Shown one piece after another: positions 51,351 through 63,856 of a stretch of DNA of 64,000 bases. Below the pieces are notes generated by a model that had not been told where the DNA came from, ran no database searches, and saw only the letters and a program-made list of their open reading frames with translations. A program made the translations under genes and the position numbers. Source of the DNA: Streptomyces rubradiris (GTDB lineage: Bacteria; Actinomycetota; Actinomycetes; Streptomycetales; Streptomycetaceae); assembly GCF_016860525.1 (NCBI RefSeq), contig NZ_BNEA01000015.1, forward strand, positions 1,798,001 to 1,862,000. The letters run 5' to 3'. Each line of letters begins with the position of its first letter. Position 1 is the first letter of the stretch.

Positions 51351-51478
51351 CACCCGCTGACCCGCTCACCCGTTCGGGACGGCGCACCCGCGTGGTCGCT
51401 CTCCCCTCGGAAGGGCACACCCGCGTGGTCGTTCACCGTTCGGGAGGGCACACCCGCGTGGTCGTTCACCCGTTCAAA
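51351..51478. repeat. About four degenerate 33-34-bp tandem units, intergenic
   Basis: Units keyed on CACCCGCGTGGTCG-type sequence start at 51351, 51385, 51418 and 51451 (periods 34, 33, 33). Similarity is high in the last three. They fill the interval between the inhibitor promoter and the FHA gene stop. Confidence 0.85.
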
Positions 51479-52046
51479 AACGGCCCGCCGTGTCCTGGCC
51501 CGCCGCGAGCCGGAACGCCATCCGGCCGAAGGCGACCTGGTCACCCTCGCGGACCACGACCGCGCCGGTCACGCGGCGACCGTTGACGGTGGTGCCGTTG
51601 GTGGAGCCCAGGTCCCTGAGCACCCACAGGCCGCCCTGGCGGCGGAGTTCGGCGTGCGCGCGGGACACCGTCTCGTGGGTCAGGCGCAGCCCGTTGGCGG
51701 GATCGCGGCCGATGCGCAGCGGATGGGTGTGGTCCGGGTGCGGCAGCAGCAGCTTGGGCAGCCGCTCGGCCTGCCAGGCGCGGCGCAGCCGTACGGTGAA
51801 CCCGGACACGGCCCCCACAGTGCCGAGGACCGCGCGGGAGAAGCGGTTCTCCTGGGGCAGGTCGGCGACGAGGACGGCGAGTTCGTCGGAGCGGCGCGCG
51901 GCGAGCGCCAGTTCCATGCGGCGGACGAACGTGTCGTGCGAGAGCCGGCCCAGGGCGACGCCTTCGCGCAGCACCCGCAGCACCTTGTCGCGCTCCGCGT
52001 CGGACAGGCGCGCGGGGTAGGTGGAGAACTCGAAGGACGACGTCAC
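51474..52046 (-). CDS. DUF1707 and FHA domain protein
   Basis: Residues 1 to about 55 form a DUF1707 (SHOCT-like) helix pair (ARLSDAERDKVLRVLREGVALGRLSHDTFVRRMELALAAR; two segments). Residues about 100-185 form a forkhead-associated domain with RIGRDPANGLRLTHETVSRAHAELRR, LGSTNGTTVNGRRV and VAFGRMAFRL, which binds phosphothreonine peptides. The combination suggests a reader of Ser/Thr kinase signals, perhaps at the membrane, though no helix spans it. GTG at 52046 is used. It is divergent from treZ, with a 178-base shared promoter region. Confidence 0.9.
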   Translation of the reverse strand: MTSSFEFSTYPARLSDAERDKVLRVLREGVALGRLSHDTFVRRMELALAARRSDELAVLVADLPQENRFSRAVLGTVGAVSGFTVRLRRAWQAERLPKLLLPHPDHTHPLRIGRDPANGLRLTHETVSRAHAELRRQGGLWVLRDLGSTNGTTVNGRRVTGAVVVREGDQVAFGRMAFRLAAGQDTAGRF

Positions 52047-52224
52047 GCTGGTGATTGTCGGGCAGTGAACTCCGGGTGTCCAGGAAACGCGGAACCGGTG
52101 GCGCCGCACCGGAACTTCCGCGACACCAGCCCGCCGAGGGCGAATTGACGAGCGGATTGATCGTTCCAGGCGGCACGATGGGGACCGCTGAGCATCACGG
52201 TGAGCAGACGAAGGGGAACCGTCC

Positions 52225-53970
52225 GTGCAGTTCGAGGTGTGGGCACCGAAGGCAGACCGGGTGACGCTCCATTGTGAGGGCACCACGCGCGCGCTGGCGC
52301 GCGATCCCGCGCGTGAGGGGTGGTGGACGGGCGAGGCGGAGGCGGCGGACGGCGCGCGGTACGGGTTCGCGCTGGACGACGGGCCGGTGCTGCCCGATCC
52401 GCGTTCGCGCCGCCAGCCGGACGGCCCGGACGGGCTGAGCGCGGTCGTGGACCACGGGCGCCACGAGTGGCGCGCGCGGTGGGCGGGGCGCGGGCTGCCG
52501 GGCGCGGTGCTGTACGAGCTGCACGTGGGCACGTACACCCGCGAGGGCACCCTGGACGCCGCCGCGGCCCGGCTGGACCACCTGGTGGAACTAGGTGTCA
52601 CGCACGTGGAGTTGATGCCGCTGTGCCCCTTCCCGGGACGGCACGGCTGGGGCTACGAGGGGGTGTCGCTGTGGGCGGTGCACGAGCCGTACGGCGGACC
52701 CGAGGCGCTGAAGCGGTTCGTGGACCGGGCGCATGAACTCGGGCTGGGCGTCGTCCTGGACGTCGTGCACAACCACTTGGGCCCGTCGGGCAACCATCTG
52801 CCGCGGTTCGGGCCGTACTTCACGGACACGCACACCACTCCCTGGGGCTCGGCGGTGAACCTGGACGCGCCCGGCTCGGACGAGGTGCGGGCGTTCCTCA
52901 TCGGCAGCGCGCTGGCGTGGCTGCGGGACTACCGGATCGACGGGCTGAGGCTGGACGCGGTGCACGCGCTGTACGACACGCGCGCGTGCCACTTCCTGGA
53001 GGAGCTGTCGGCGGCCGTGGACGCGCTGGCCGGGGAGGTGGGCAGGCCGCTGTTCCTGATCGCCGAGTCGGACCTGAACAACCCGCGCTTCATCACGCGG
53101 CGCGCGGAGAACGGGCTCGGGCTGCACGCGCAGTGGAACGACGACTTTCATCACGCCCTGCACACCGCGCTGACCGGCGAATCCCAGGGATACTACGCCG
53201 ACTTCGCACGGAAGCCGTTCGCCGCGCTCGCCAAGACGCTCACCGGCGGCTACTTCCACGACGGCACGTACTCGTCGTTCCGGGGCCGGCACCACGGCCG
53301 TCCGCTGGACCGCACGCGGGTGGCCGGGCACCGGCTGCTCGGCTACAGCCAGACCCACGACCAGGTCGGCAACCGCGCCCAGGGCGACCGGCTCGCCGCG
53401 CTGCTCTCGCCCGGCCTGCTGGCCTGCGCGGCCACGCTGACCCTGACCGCGCCGTTCACGCCGATGCTGTTCATGGGCGAGGAGTGGGCGGCGGGCACGC
53501 CCTGGCAGTTCTTCACCGACCACACCGATCCGGAGCTGGCCGACGCGGTACGGCGGGGCAGGCGACGGGAGTTCGCGGCGCACGGCTGGGCCGAGGAGGA
53601 CGTACCGGACCCGCAGGACCCGGCGACCCGGGAGCGGTCGTGCCTGGACTGGTCGGAACCGGAACGCGAGCCGCACGCGCGCGTGCTGGCCTGGTACCGG
53701 CGGCTGATCGCGCTGCGCCACGCCCAGCCCGACCTCACCGGCCCCGACCTCGCCGCCACGCGGGTGGCCTACGACGAGGAGGCCCGCTGGCTGGCCCTGC
53801 GGCGCGGGGACGTACGGGTGGCGGTGAACCTCGGCAAGCAGACCGCGGCGATCCCGCTGGGCACCGGCCGGGTGGAGGTCCTGGCGGCCTGGGAGCCGGT
53901 CCCGGCACCGGGCCCGGACGGGCTGCTCCAGGTCCCCGGCGAGTCCTGCGTGGTCCTGTCCCAGCCCTGA
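52225..53970 (+). CDS. treZ: Malto-oligosyltrehalose trehalohydrolase
   Basis: The 581-aa GH13 enzyme has an N-terminal Ig-like domain (QFEVWAPKADRVTLHCEG) and a barrel with ELHVGTYTREGTLDAAA, VVLDVVHNHLGPSGNHL, nucleophile Asp in IDGLRLDAVHALYD, acid Glu in LIAESDLNNPR and YSQTHDQVGNRAQGDR. It releases free trehalose from the product of TreY, the last step of glycogen-to-trehalose conversion. GTG at 52225 is preceded by AAGGGGAA. It is 3 kb from treY, with three unrelated genes between. Confidence 0.96.
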   Translation: MQFEVWAPKADRVTLHCEGTTRALARDPAREGWWTGEAEAADGARYGFALDDGPVLPDPRSRRQPDGPDGLSAVVDHGRHEWRARWAGRGLPGAVLYELHVGTYTREGTLDAAAARLDHLVELGVTHVELMPLCPFPGRHGWGYEGVSLWAVHEPYGGPEALKRFVDRAHELGLGVVLDVVHNHLGPSGNHLPRFGPYFTDTHTTPWGSAVNLDAPGSDEVRAFLIGSALAWLRDYRIDGLRLDAVHALYDTRACHFLEELSAAVDALAGEVGRPLFLIAESDLNNPRFITRRAENGLGLHAQWNDDFHHALHTALTGESQGYYADFARKPFAALAKTLTGGYFHDGTYSSFRGRHHGRPLDRTRVAGHRLLGYSQTHDQVGNRAQGDRLAALLSPGLLACAATLTLTAPFTPMLFMGEEWAAGTPWQFFTDHTDPELADAVRRGRRREFAAHGWAEEDVPDPQDPATRERSCLDWSEPEREPHARVLAWYRRLIALRHAQPDLTGPDLAATRVAYDEEARWLALRRGDVRVAVNLGKQTAAIPLGTGRVEVLAAWEPVPAPGPDGLLQVPGESCVVLSQP

Positions 53971-53992
53971 GGCACGCGGGCCCCGCCCGCCG

Positions 53993-54928
53993 TCAGGGTT
54001 CCGGTTCCTTCTCCGGGAAGTCGGTGACCCGCTCCAGCAGGATCGGCTCCCAGGCGCGCAGCAGCCGGCCGCGCAGCACCGGCGGGGAGCCGGCCGCGCG
54101 GCCCTCCAGGTGGTCGGCGAACCGGATGACGGTGTCGCAGCGGGCCAGCCACAGACCGCGCAGGCAGGGGCGGGCGCCGTAGCCGGCGAGGGTGGCGGCG
54201 CGGACGGCCGCCGGGGAGCCGACGGCGACGGCCAGCCCGGCGATGTCCTCGGCGGGGTCGCCGAGGGCCGCCCGCGTCCAGTCCAGGACGCCCCGCACCC
54301 GGCCGTCGGCGCCGACCACCACATGCGCGCCGGTCAGCCCGTGGTGGGTGAGGACGGCGGCACCGGGCTGGGCGGCGAGCTGGGCCGCGTTCGCCGGGGA
54401 GAACTGGTGCAGCCGGGCGGCGTCGAACTCGTCGGCCGAGGCGAGCCGTTCGGCCGCGTGCACGGCCATCCGGCGCAGCGCCTCCAGCGAGCGCGGCGCG
54501 GCGCGGGGCACGCCGAGCGCCTCGGCCTGGCGTACGGGCACCGCGCGCAGCCCGCCGAGCAGCCCGGCCAGATCGGCCTCCCCGACGGCGGAGACGTCGT
54601 GCTCGTCGGCCGTGCCGCCGGGCACCCGTGTGTCGAGGGTGTAGGCGAGCCCGGGTGCCCAGTCGCCGTGCGCGACGCTGACCGGGACGGCGACCGGCAG
54701 GTGCGGGCGGACCAGGTCGCGCAGCCGCAGTTCCCGGCGGCGGCGCGTGGACGCCTCCCGGTCGGGCGCGAGGCGCAGCACGTGGCGGTCGCCGATCCAC
54801 CAGGTGTACTCCCGCTCCGGCGTCACCGGCCGCACGCCGGGTCCCCCGGTGCCGTCGCGGCCCTCCTTGAGCAGCGAACGGACCAGTCTGCGGACGGTGT
54901 CCGCGGTGGGTGCCGGTGCCTGGGTCAT
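53993..54928 (-). CDS. APH-fold phosphotransferase-like protein with altered catalytic loop
   Basis: The 311-aa protein follows the APH/Fub-type phosphotransferase fold (EYTWWIGDRHVLRLAPDREASTRRRRELRLRDLV, LGGLRAVPVRQAEALG). The catalytic loop reads VLTHHGLTGAHVVV: the catalytic Asp of HGD is Leu and the metal-binding Asn is His. The later GVLDWTRAALGDPAEDIAGLA, with its Asp, is normal. Loss of the catalytic base points to a pseudokinase or a changed chemistry. The start ATG at 54928 is typical. It lies 53 bases after the M24 peptidase on the same strand and is convergent with treZ. Confidence 0.85.
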   Translation of the reverse strand: MTQAPAPTADTVRRLVRSLLKEGRDGTGGPGVRPVTPEREYTWWIGDRHVLRLAPDREASTRRRRELRLRDLVRPHLPVAVPVSVAHGDWAPGLAYTLDTRVPGGTADEHDVSAVGEADLAGLLGGLRAVPVRQAEALGVPRAAPRSLEALRRMAVHAAERLASADEFDAARLHQFSPANAAQLAAQPGAAVLTHHGLTGAHVVVGADGRVRGVLDWTRAALGDPAEDIAGLAVAVGSPAAVRAATLAGYGARPCLRGLWLARCDTVIRFADHLEGRAAGSPPVLRGRLLRAWEPILLERVTDFPEKEPEP

Positions 54929-54981
54929 GGGTGCGCGCGTCGCCGTTCCGGGGTCGTCGGGGTGGGGTCTCGCGGGATGCC

Positions 54982-56109
54982 TCAGTCCACTGTGACCATC
55001 TCGCGGGTGGTGTTGTTCAGGCGCCGGCCGCCGTCCTCGGTGACCGTGACGATGTCCTCGATGCGCACCCCGAAGCGGCCGGGCAGGTAGATGCCGGGCT
55101 CCACGGAGAAGCACATGCCGGGCACGAGCGGCTGCTCCTCGCCCTCGATCATGTACGGCGGCTCGTGCGTGGTGACGCCGATGCCGTGCCCGGTGCGGTG
55201 GATGAAGTACGCGCCGTACCCGGCGTCGGCGATCACCGCGCGGGCGGCCCGGTCGACGTCCTGGCAGGCGGCGCCGGGGCGTACGGCCTGGTAGCCGGCC
55301 TCCTGGGCGGCGCGTACGACGTCGTGCACCCGGCGCTCCTCCTCGGTGGGTTCGCCGACGTGGACCGTGCGGGTGGTGTCGGAGCCGTAGCCGTCCTTCA
55401 GGCCGCCGAAGTCGAGGACGACCATGTCGCCGGGCCGGATGACCCGGTCGCCGACCTCGTGGTGCGGGTTGGCGCCGTTGGGGCCGGAGCCGACGATGGT
55501 GAAGTCGACCTGTTCGTGGCCGAAGCGGCGCAGCAGGGCGGCCAGGTCCCGGCCGACGTCGGACTCGCGGCGGCCGGCGAAGGGAAGCTTCCGGATCTCC
55601 TCGAACGCCTGGTCGGCGGCGGCCCCCGCGGCGGCCAGGAGGTCCAGCTCGGCCCTGTCCTTCACCGCGCGCAGCATGGGCAGGGCGTCGGTGAGGGCGG
55701 CGTAGGAGGTGCCGGGCAGGGTCCGCTGGAGGCCCAGCAGATGCATCGCCCAGGTGTTGTCGCTGATGCCGAACCGGCCGCGGCCGTCGAGGAGGCCGGC
55801 GGTGACGGCGTAGGGGTCCGTGCCGTCGGTCCAGTCGCGCAGGGTCAGCGCGGGGGCGCCGGGTGCCTGCTCGGCGTCCGGGGCCTCCAGGGTGGGCACG
55901 ACGAGGACGGGGTCGCGCCCGGGGGCGAGGACCAGCACGGTCAGCCGTTCGGTGATCGCGGTGGGGGTGTAGCCGGTGAGCCACACCAGGTCCGGGCCCG
56001 GGGCCACGAGCAGTCCGGCGAGGCCGGCGTCGGCCGCGGAGCGCACGGCGCGGTCCATGCGGGCCCGGTAGTCGGCGGCGGTGAAGGGCGCGGGCGTGGT
56101 ACCGGTCAT
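54982..56109 (-). CDS. M24-family metallopeptidase, Xaa-Pro aminopeptidase-like
   Basis: The 375-aa protein has a creatinase-like N-terminal domain (MDRAVRSAADAGLAGLLVAPGPDLVWLTGYTPTAI) and a pita-bread domain with all five metal ligands: Asp in MVVLDFGG, Asp in GSDTTRTV, His in HRTGHGIGV, Glu in FSVEPGIYL and Glu in VRIEDIVTV. It should cleave N-terminal residues before proline in the cytosol. Length is usual for a PepQ/PepP-type enzyme. It is the first gene of a pair with the altered phosphotransferase. Confidence 0.94.
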   Translation of the reverse strand: MTGTTPAPFTAADYRARMDRAVRSAADAGLAGLLVAPGPDLVWLTGYTPTAITERLTVLVLAPGRDPVLVVPTLEAPDAEQAPGAPALTLRDWTDGTDPYAVTAGLLDGRGRFGISDNTWAMHLLGLQRTLPGTSYAALTDALPMLRAVKDRAELDLLAAAGAAADQAFEEIRKLPFAGRRESDVGRDLAALLRRFGHEQVDFTIVGSGPNGANPHHEVGDRVIRPGDMVVLDFGGLKDGYGSDTTRTVHVGEPTEEERRVHDVVRAAQEAGYQAVRPGAACQDVDRAARAVIADAGYGAYFIHRTGHGIGVTTHEPPYMIEGEEQPLVPGMCFSVEPGIYLPGRFGVRIEDIVTVTEDGGRRLNNTTREMVTVD

Positions 56110-56321
56110 CCGGGCCTCCGGGCGCTGCTGGGGAGAGGGGGCGCTGACGTCTCGGGCAGCATCCTGCCCGTCCGGCCGGACCCACGCGACCGGATGCCCG
56201 GAAGGGGCGTCCCGCGGTACGCGGCGAAACGGCTCGGCATGGGCCCATGATGACGCGTGGGACGGATGGTGACCAGCGGTTTCGCGGGGTGTGGTGGGGC
56301 ACTGCGCCGGTCGCGGAGCCG

Positions 56322-56858
56322 TCAGGTGACCAGTCCGGGGGTCACCGTCAACTGCTGGTACGCCCCGCTGTCGTGGCGCACGGTGAGCAGTACCGCCCTG
56401 CCGGGGCGGGACCGGCTGACGGCGCGGGCGAGGTCGGCGGCGCTGTCGACGCGGTCCGCGCCGAGCTGGAGCACGATGTCGCCCCGGACCAGTCCTGCCG
56501 TGTAGCCGGGGCCGGGCACGTGGACGGCCACCACCAGTGCGCCCGCCTTCGCGCCGTCGGCCACCTCAACGCCGAGGGTCGCGCCGGGCGGGGCGGGGGC
56601 GGCCGTGGGCGCGGGCGACGGGGCCTGACGGGACGGCCCGGCCGGTGCGCCGACGCCGGTCACCGTGGCGGCGGCGATGCCGATGGCGATGCCGCAGAGC
56701 AGCAGTGCCGTGCCGGCGCCCAGGCCGATCAGCAGCGTCCGCGACCGCCGTGCGCGCCGGGGCGCGGCGTGCGGGCGGCGGACGGGGCCCTCGCCGCCGC
56801 CCGCTTCCCGCGGGCTCTGTCCGGGCATCGGCTTGGGACGCAACACAGTCTGTTCCAT
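56322..56858 (-). CDS. Membrane-anchored PDZ-domain protein
   Basis: The 178-aa protein has a basic cytosolic start (PRRARRSRTLL), one membrane helix (IGLGAGTALLLCGIAIGIAAATV), a Pro/Ala linker, and a C-terminal PDZ domain (GATLGVEVADGAKAGALVVAVHVPGPGYTAGLVRGDIVLQLGADRVDSAADLARAV; read in segments). It looks like a DegP/HtrA PDZ part without the protease domain, facing outside the cell. It could tether or regulate a protease. ATG at 56858 follows GGAGG by 10 bases; an upstream in-frame start at 56954 would add 32 unlikely residues. Confidence 0.88.
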   Translation of the reverse strand: MEQTVLRPKPMPGQSPREAGGGEGPVRRPHAAPRRARRSRTLLIGLGAGTALLLCGIAIGIAAATVTGVGAPAGPSRQAPSPAPTAAPAPPGATLGVEVADGAKAGALVVAVHVPGPGYTAGLVRGDIVLQLGADRVDSAADLARAVSRSRPGRAVLLTVRHDSGAYQQLTVTPGLVT

Positions 56859-57000
56859 GGTTCGCTCGCCTCCGGCTGGTGCTCTACCCGGTACGGCGGG
56901 CCGTGACGAGACACGAAAGGGTGAGACTGGCCGGAGGGTGGCGACGGTAGTCATGCCTGACCGTGGCCGGCCACGGCCGGTGGGGCGGCGCCCCCGTCTG

Positions 57001-57879
57001 TCATCCGCGCCCGGTTCCCCCGCTCAGCAGCCCGCGCACCACCTCCCCCGCCGCTCCCGCCGGGGCGCCGCCGTGGAGGAGTTCCGTGCGGTGCACGACG
57101 CGGGGGGCGGTGAGGGGGACGGCGACCGTGCCGGTGGCGCCCGTGGCCGCCGAGCGGGGCAGCAGGGCGAGGCCGTGCCCGGCGGCCACGAGGGCGGTGA
57201 GGGTGCGCAGGTCGGTGCCCTCGTAGCGCAGGGCGGGCCGGAAGGCGCCGCCCGCGGTCGCGGGGTGCGCCTGGGCGAGCGGCAGGGCGGCGTCGGGGGC
57301 GTCCAGCCAGCGGGCGTCGCGCAGATCGCCGAGGCGCAGGCCGGTCCGTCCGGCGAGCGGGTGTCGGGCGGGCAGCAGCACGCTGACCGGTTCCTCGGCG
57401 ATCCCGTGCGTGGTCAGCGGTGCCACGTCGGGCAGCCGGAGCGGATCGCTCGGCGCGGCCAGCCCGTCGACGAGGCCGAGTTCGGCGGCGCCGGTGGCGA
57501 CGGCGGCGGGTATCTCGGCGCGGGTGAGGACGCGCAGGACGACGCCGGCCGGCGGAAGGGCCGCGAGGACGGCGGGGGCGAGTGCGGTCGGGGTGGTGGC
57601 GAGGGTCAGGCCGTGCCGGGGTGCGGCGGCGATGCGGACGACGTCGGCGCGGGCCGCGTCCAGGCGCAGCAGCAGTGGTCCCGCGTGCTCCAGCAGCCGT
57701 TCGCCGGCCGGGGTGGGCACCACCGGTCGGCGGGTCAGCAGGGGCGCGCCCAGGTCCTGTTCGAGGGCGGCGATGTGCTGGGAGACCGCGGACTGGGTGT
57801 AGCCCAGCTCGCGGGCGGCCTGCGAGAAGGAGGCGAGACGCGCCACGGTGACGTAGGTGCGCAGCAGATGCGGGTCCAT
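57001..57879 (-). CDS. LysR-family transcriptional regulator
   Basis: The 292-aa protein has an N-terminal LysR winged helix (HLLRTYVTVARLASFSQAARELGYTQSAVSQHIAALEQDLG; two segments) and a periplasmic-type effector domain. It is divergent from the glutamine amidotransferase-like gene, with about 90 bases between, the usual layout for LysR control of a neighbour. A Met at 57891 would add four residues. Effector unknown. Confidence 0.92.
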   Translation of the reverse strand: MDPHLLRTYVTVARLASFSQAARELGYTQSAVSQHIAALEQDLGAPLLTRRPVVPTPAGERLLEHAGPLLLRLDAARADVVRIAAAPRHGLTLATTPTALAPAVLAALPPAGVVLRVLTRAEIPAAVATGAAELGLVDGLAAPSDPLRLPDVAPLTTHGIAEEPVSVLLPARHPLAGRTGLRLGDLRDARWLDAPDAALPLAQAHPATAGGAFRPALRYEGTDLRTLTALVAAGHGLALLPRSAATGATGTVAVPLTAPRVVHRTELLHGGAPAGAAGEVVRGLLSGGTGRG

Positions 57880-57972
57880 GCCGTCCAGCATCCCACCGCA
57901 TCAGCATTGCTTATGGAGTGTGCGGAAACCATCGTTGGACGTGAACACCGGGCGGTGCGGAGGATGGTGGCC

Positions 57973-58695
57973 ATGACACACACCGCCACGCTCGCCCTCG
58001 TCGGCGACCACTCCCCGCACGTCGCCTCGCACACGCGCGTACCGCTCCTGCTGGAGGCCCTTGCCGCACGCGACCGGCTGGTCCTGGACGCGTACTGGAT
58101 CCCCTCCGAGGACGCCGAGGCCGGGGACGCGGTGCGCGGGTTCGACGCCGTGTGGGTGCTGCCGGGCAGCCCGTACCGCAGCGCGGCGGGCGTCCTCGCG
58201 GCGATTCGTACCGCCCGGGAGGAGGGCATCCCGTTCCTGGGCACGTGCGGCGGCTTCCAGCACACGCTGCTGGAGTTCGCCCGGAACGTGTGCGGGCTGA
58301 CCGGGGCCGCGCACGCCGAGACCGACCCGGACGCCGCGGACCCGCTCATCGAGCCGCTGGCCTGTTCGCTGGTGGGCCACTCGGCCGCGGTGACGATCAC
58401 ACCGGACTCGCTGGCCGCGTCCGTGATCGGCGCGACGCGCACGGTCGAGCGGTACTTCTGCGCCTACGGTCCCGCCCGCCGTCTCGACCCGCTCGGCGCC
58501 CACGGGCTGCGGTTCTCCGGCCACGACGAGGACGGCCGGGTCCGGATGGCCGAGCTGCCCGGCCATCCGTTCTTCCTGGCGTCGCTGTTCCAGCCGGAGC
58601 TGGCGGGCGACGGCTCGGACCCGCACCCGATGGTCCGGGCGCTGGCCCGCGCGGCGGTCGGGCACGCGGCCTCCCGGCCCGCCCGCACCGCCTGA
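57973..58695 (+). CDS. Class I glutamine amidotransferase-like protein, CTP synthase C-terminal type
   Basis: The 240-aa protein has the nucleophile region FLGTCGGFQHTLLEFARN typical of the CTP synthase glutaminase domain, FDAVWVLPGSPYRSAAG, and near the end LFQPELAG. In active glutaminases the last motif is H-P-E; here His is replaced by Gln, so ammonia release may be lost or the reaction changed. Such proteins (annotated as CTP synthase C-terminal region-related) are common in Streptomyces. It lies divergent from the LysR regulator, which probably controls it. ATG at 57973 is used; one three codons upstream is possible. Confidence 0.85.
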   Translation: MTHTATLALVGDHSPHVASHTRVPLLLEALAARDRLVLDAYWIPSEDAEAGDAVRGFDAVWVLPGSPYRSAAGVLAAIRTAREEGIPFLGTCGGFQHTLLEFARNVCGLTGAAHAETDPDAADPLIEPLACSLVGHSAAVTITPDSLAASVIGATRTVERYFCAYGPARRLDPLGAHGLRFSGHDEDGRVRMAELPGHPFFLASLFQPELAGDGSDPHPMVRALARAAVGHAASRPARTA

Positions 58696-58700
58696 CCGCC

Positions 58701-58725
58701 GCCCCGGCCGTCCGGCCGGCGGGGC
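58701..58725. terminator. Possible bulged hairpin between convergent genes
   Basis: GCCCC at 58701-58705 pairs with GGGGC at 58721-58725, and GGCCG with CGGCC inside, with a 3-base bulge. It lies between the amidotransferase-like gene and the multicopper oxidase. Confidence 0.35.
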
Positions 58726-58734
58726 CGCCGTCGC

Positions 58735-60600
58735 TCAGCCCGTGTGCCCGTGGCCGTCGTGCGCCCCGTCATGGGAGAACTTCAGGGCCTCGGGCGGCAT
58801 GACGACGAAGGGCCGCATCATGCCCATGTCCTCGTGCTCCAGCAGGTGGCAGTGGTACATGAACCGGCCGTACGCGCCGTCGAAACGGCCCATGATCCGC
58901 AGCATCTGGTTGCCCGGCACCCGGAAGACGTCCTTGTGGCCGCGCTCGTTGGGTGCGAGCGGTATCGACGTCCTCGCGTCGTACCGGACCGGGGTGCGGG
59001 TGCCGCCGACCGCCGGGTCGAAGCCGGAGACGTCGTAGGCGTCCCGGCCCAGCAGCTGGAAGTCGGCCAGGTGGATGTGCATCGGGTGCTCGACGGCGGA
59101 GAGGTTGAGGAAGCTCCACTGCTCGTGGCTCCCCTCGCCGATGGTGAACCCGAGGGCGTCGTTGAAGGTGCGCGCGGTGCGCCGGTACGTCTTCGTGGTG
59201 CCGTCGGGCCCGGTGACCTGCACGATGCCGTCGGCCGGGAGCCTGAGGCCCGCCGGACGCTCGATCTCGGTCATCTCCCAGATCTCCGGGTGCCCGCCGC
59301 CGCCCTTGGTGGCGGGCGGGGTGAGCAGGATCAGGCGGTGGCCGTGCGGTATGTCGTGGGTGAGGCGGCGGAAGGAGCCGGAGAGCACCTCGGGCAGTTC
59401 GAAGGTGTCCTCCTCACCGCTGTCCCGGACCCGGAACTGGAGCACGTCCGGATACGGCACGTCCCCGGCCGCGTCGGCCACCCCGGGAAGCTCATTGGGG
59501 CCCTTGTTGACCAGGCGCAGGGTCCGGCCGGCCAGGGCGCGGAAGTCGATCAGCAGGTCGAACCGCTCGGCCGGCGCGGCGGTCAGGTCGGGCAGCTCCG
59601 CGTCGAAGTCGACCGGTACCGGGCGCGGCAGCAGGCCGCCGTCGCTGCCGATCTGGTGCACGATGCCGGGCACCGGCTCGCCGTCCTCGTCGATCAGGAC
59701 CAGGTGGAAGATGCGCGCGTTGGAGGCGTTGACCAGCCGGAAGCGGTACCAGGCCGGGTCCACCTCGGCGTACGGCCAGATCCGTCCGTTGACCGTGGTG
59801 TACGGGCCGGTGAACGGGATGGAGACCGGCTTGCCCGTCTCCGGGTTGCGGTCCTGGACGATCAGCGTCTTGTGCAGCAGCCGGCCGTTGAGCCTGCCGT
59901 CCTCGTCGGTGTCGATGTTGCGGTCGGCGATGAGCAGCGGTATCTCCCGCTCCCCGGACGGCAGATGGAGGGCGTCCTCCTCGTCGTCCCGGACCAGGTA
60001 GGTGCCGTACAGGCCCGCCATCACATTCCAGCGGGTAATGCTCATAGCATGGTCGTGATACCACCACTGGACCGCCTGGTGGTCGTTCGGGTACTCCGAC
60101 AGCTGGGCGTCGCCGGGGCCCACGGCGTTGTCCGTCCAGCCGTCGTTGCCGCCGCCGGTCTGCGCGCCGTGCAGATGGGTCACCAGCCAGGCGGGCAGGG
60201 CGGCGACATTCTTGTCGGGCTCGACGCCCCCGCGGCCGGGCTCCGTGGTGGGCTGCGCCCCTTCCGCGCGCCGCTTCACCTCCACCGCCGTGACCGGGTA
60301 CTCGTTCTCCTTGGGGATGCGGTTGGTCCAGGCGATGCGGACGCGCCGGCCGCGCCGCACTTCGATGGTCGGACCCGGCACCTGTCCGTCGTAGCCCCAC
60401 ATCAGGGTCGGCGGCAGCTGCGGGTGGAGCCGCACCCAGGCCGGGCGCAGCGCGATCTCGGTCTCGCGCAGGACGTCGTCCGTGGCGGGCCGCAGGACCG
60501 GCGGTACGGTCAACGGCGCCAGGTACGGCGTCAGTTCCCTCGTGGTCGGTGCGGGCACGCGCCCGGTGTCTGCGGCGAGCCTCTCGATCATCTCGGTCAA
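58735..60600 (-). CDS. Multicopper oxidase, phenoxazinone synthase/CotA-like
   Basis: The 621-aa enzyme has all four copper motifs: [17 protein letters not shown] (HxH), [11 protein letters not shown] (HxH), [14 protein letters not shown] (HxxHxH) and [16 protein letters not shown] (HCHxxxHxxxM, with an axial Met). It should oxidise phenolic substrates with reduction of oxygen to water. It resembles streptomycete phenoxazinone synthase (which makes the actinomycin chromophore from o-aminophenol) and CotA-type laccases. No signal peptide is seen. The TTG at 60600 has GGGGGG 9 bases upstream; an ATG at 60591 lacks one. It follows geosmin synthase on the other side of a 113-base gap. Confidence 0.92.
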   Translation of the reverse strand: MTEMIERLAADTGRVPAPTTRELTPYLAPLTVPPVLRPATDDVLRETEIALRPAWVRLHPQLPPTLMWGYDGQVPGPTIEVRRGRRVRIAWTNRIPKENEYPVTAVEVKRRAEGAQPTTEPGRGGVEPDKNVAALPAWLVTHLHGAQTGGGNDGWTDNAVGPGDAQLSEYPNDHQAVQWWYHDHAMSITRWNVMAGLYGTYLVRDDEEDALHLPSGEREIPLLIADRNIDTDEDGRLNGRLLHKTLIVQDRNPETGKPVSIPFTGPYTTVNGRIWPYAEVDPAWYRFRLVNASNARIFHLVLIDEDGEPVPGIVHQIGSDGGLLPRPVPVDFDAELPDLTAAPAERFDLLIDFRALAGRTLRLVNKGPNELPGVADAAGDVPYPDVLQFRVRDSGEEDTFELPEVLSGSFRRLTHDIPHGHRLILLTPPATKGGGGHPEIWEMTEIERPAGLRLPADGIVQVTGPDGTTKTYRRTARTFNDALGFTIGEGSHEQWSFLNLSAVEHPMHIHLADFQLLGRDAYDVSGFDPAVGGTRTPVRYDARTSIPLAPNERGHKDVFRVPGNQMLRIMGRFDGAYGRFMYHCHLLEHEDMGMMRPFVVMPPEALKFSHDGAHDGHGHTG

Positions 60601-60713
60601 GGCCGAACACCCCCCGTGTTGGCGACTTGTTGTTCCCCTTGCTCCTGAAGACTCCCGAGGAGTCACCGAAGTTCCATGAATGCCCTGTTCCGTACGAGGA
60701 GATTCGGCGATCG

Positions 60714-63852
<3,139 letters not shown>

Positions 63853-63856
<4 letters not shown>

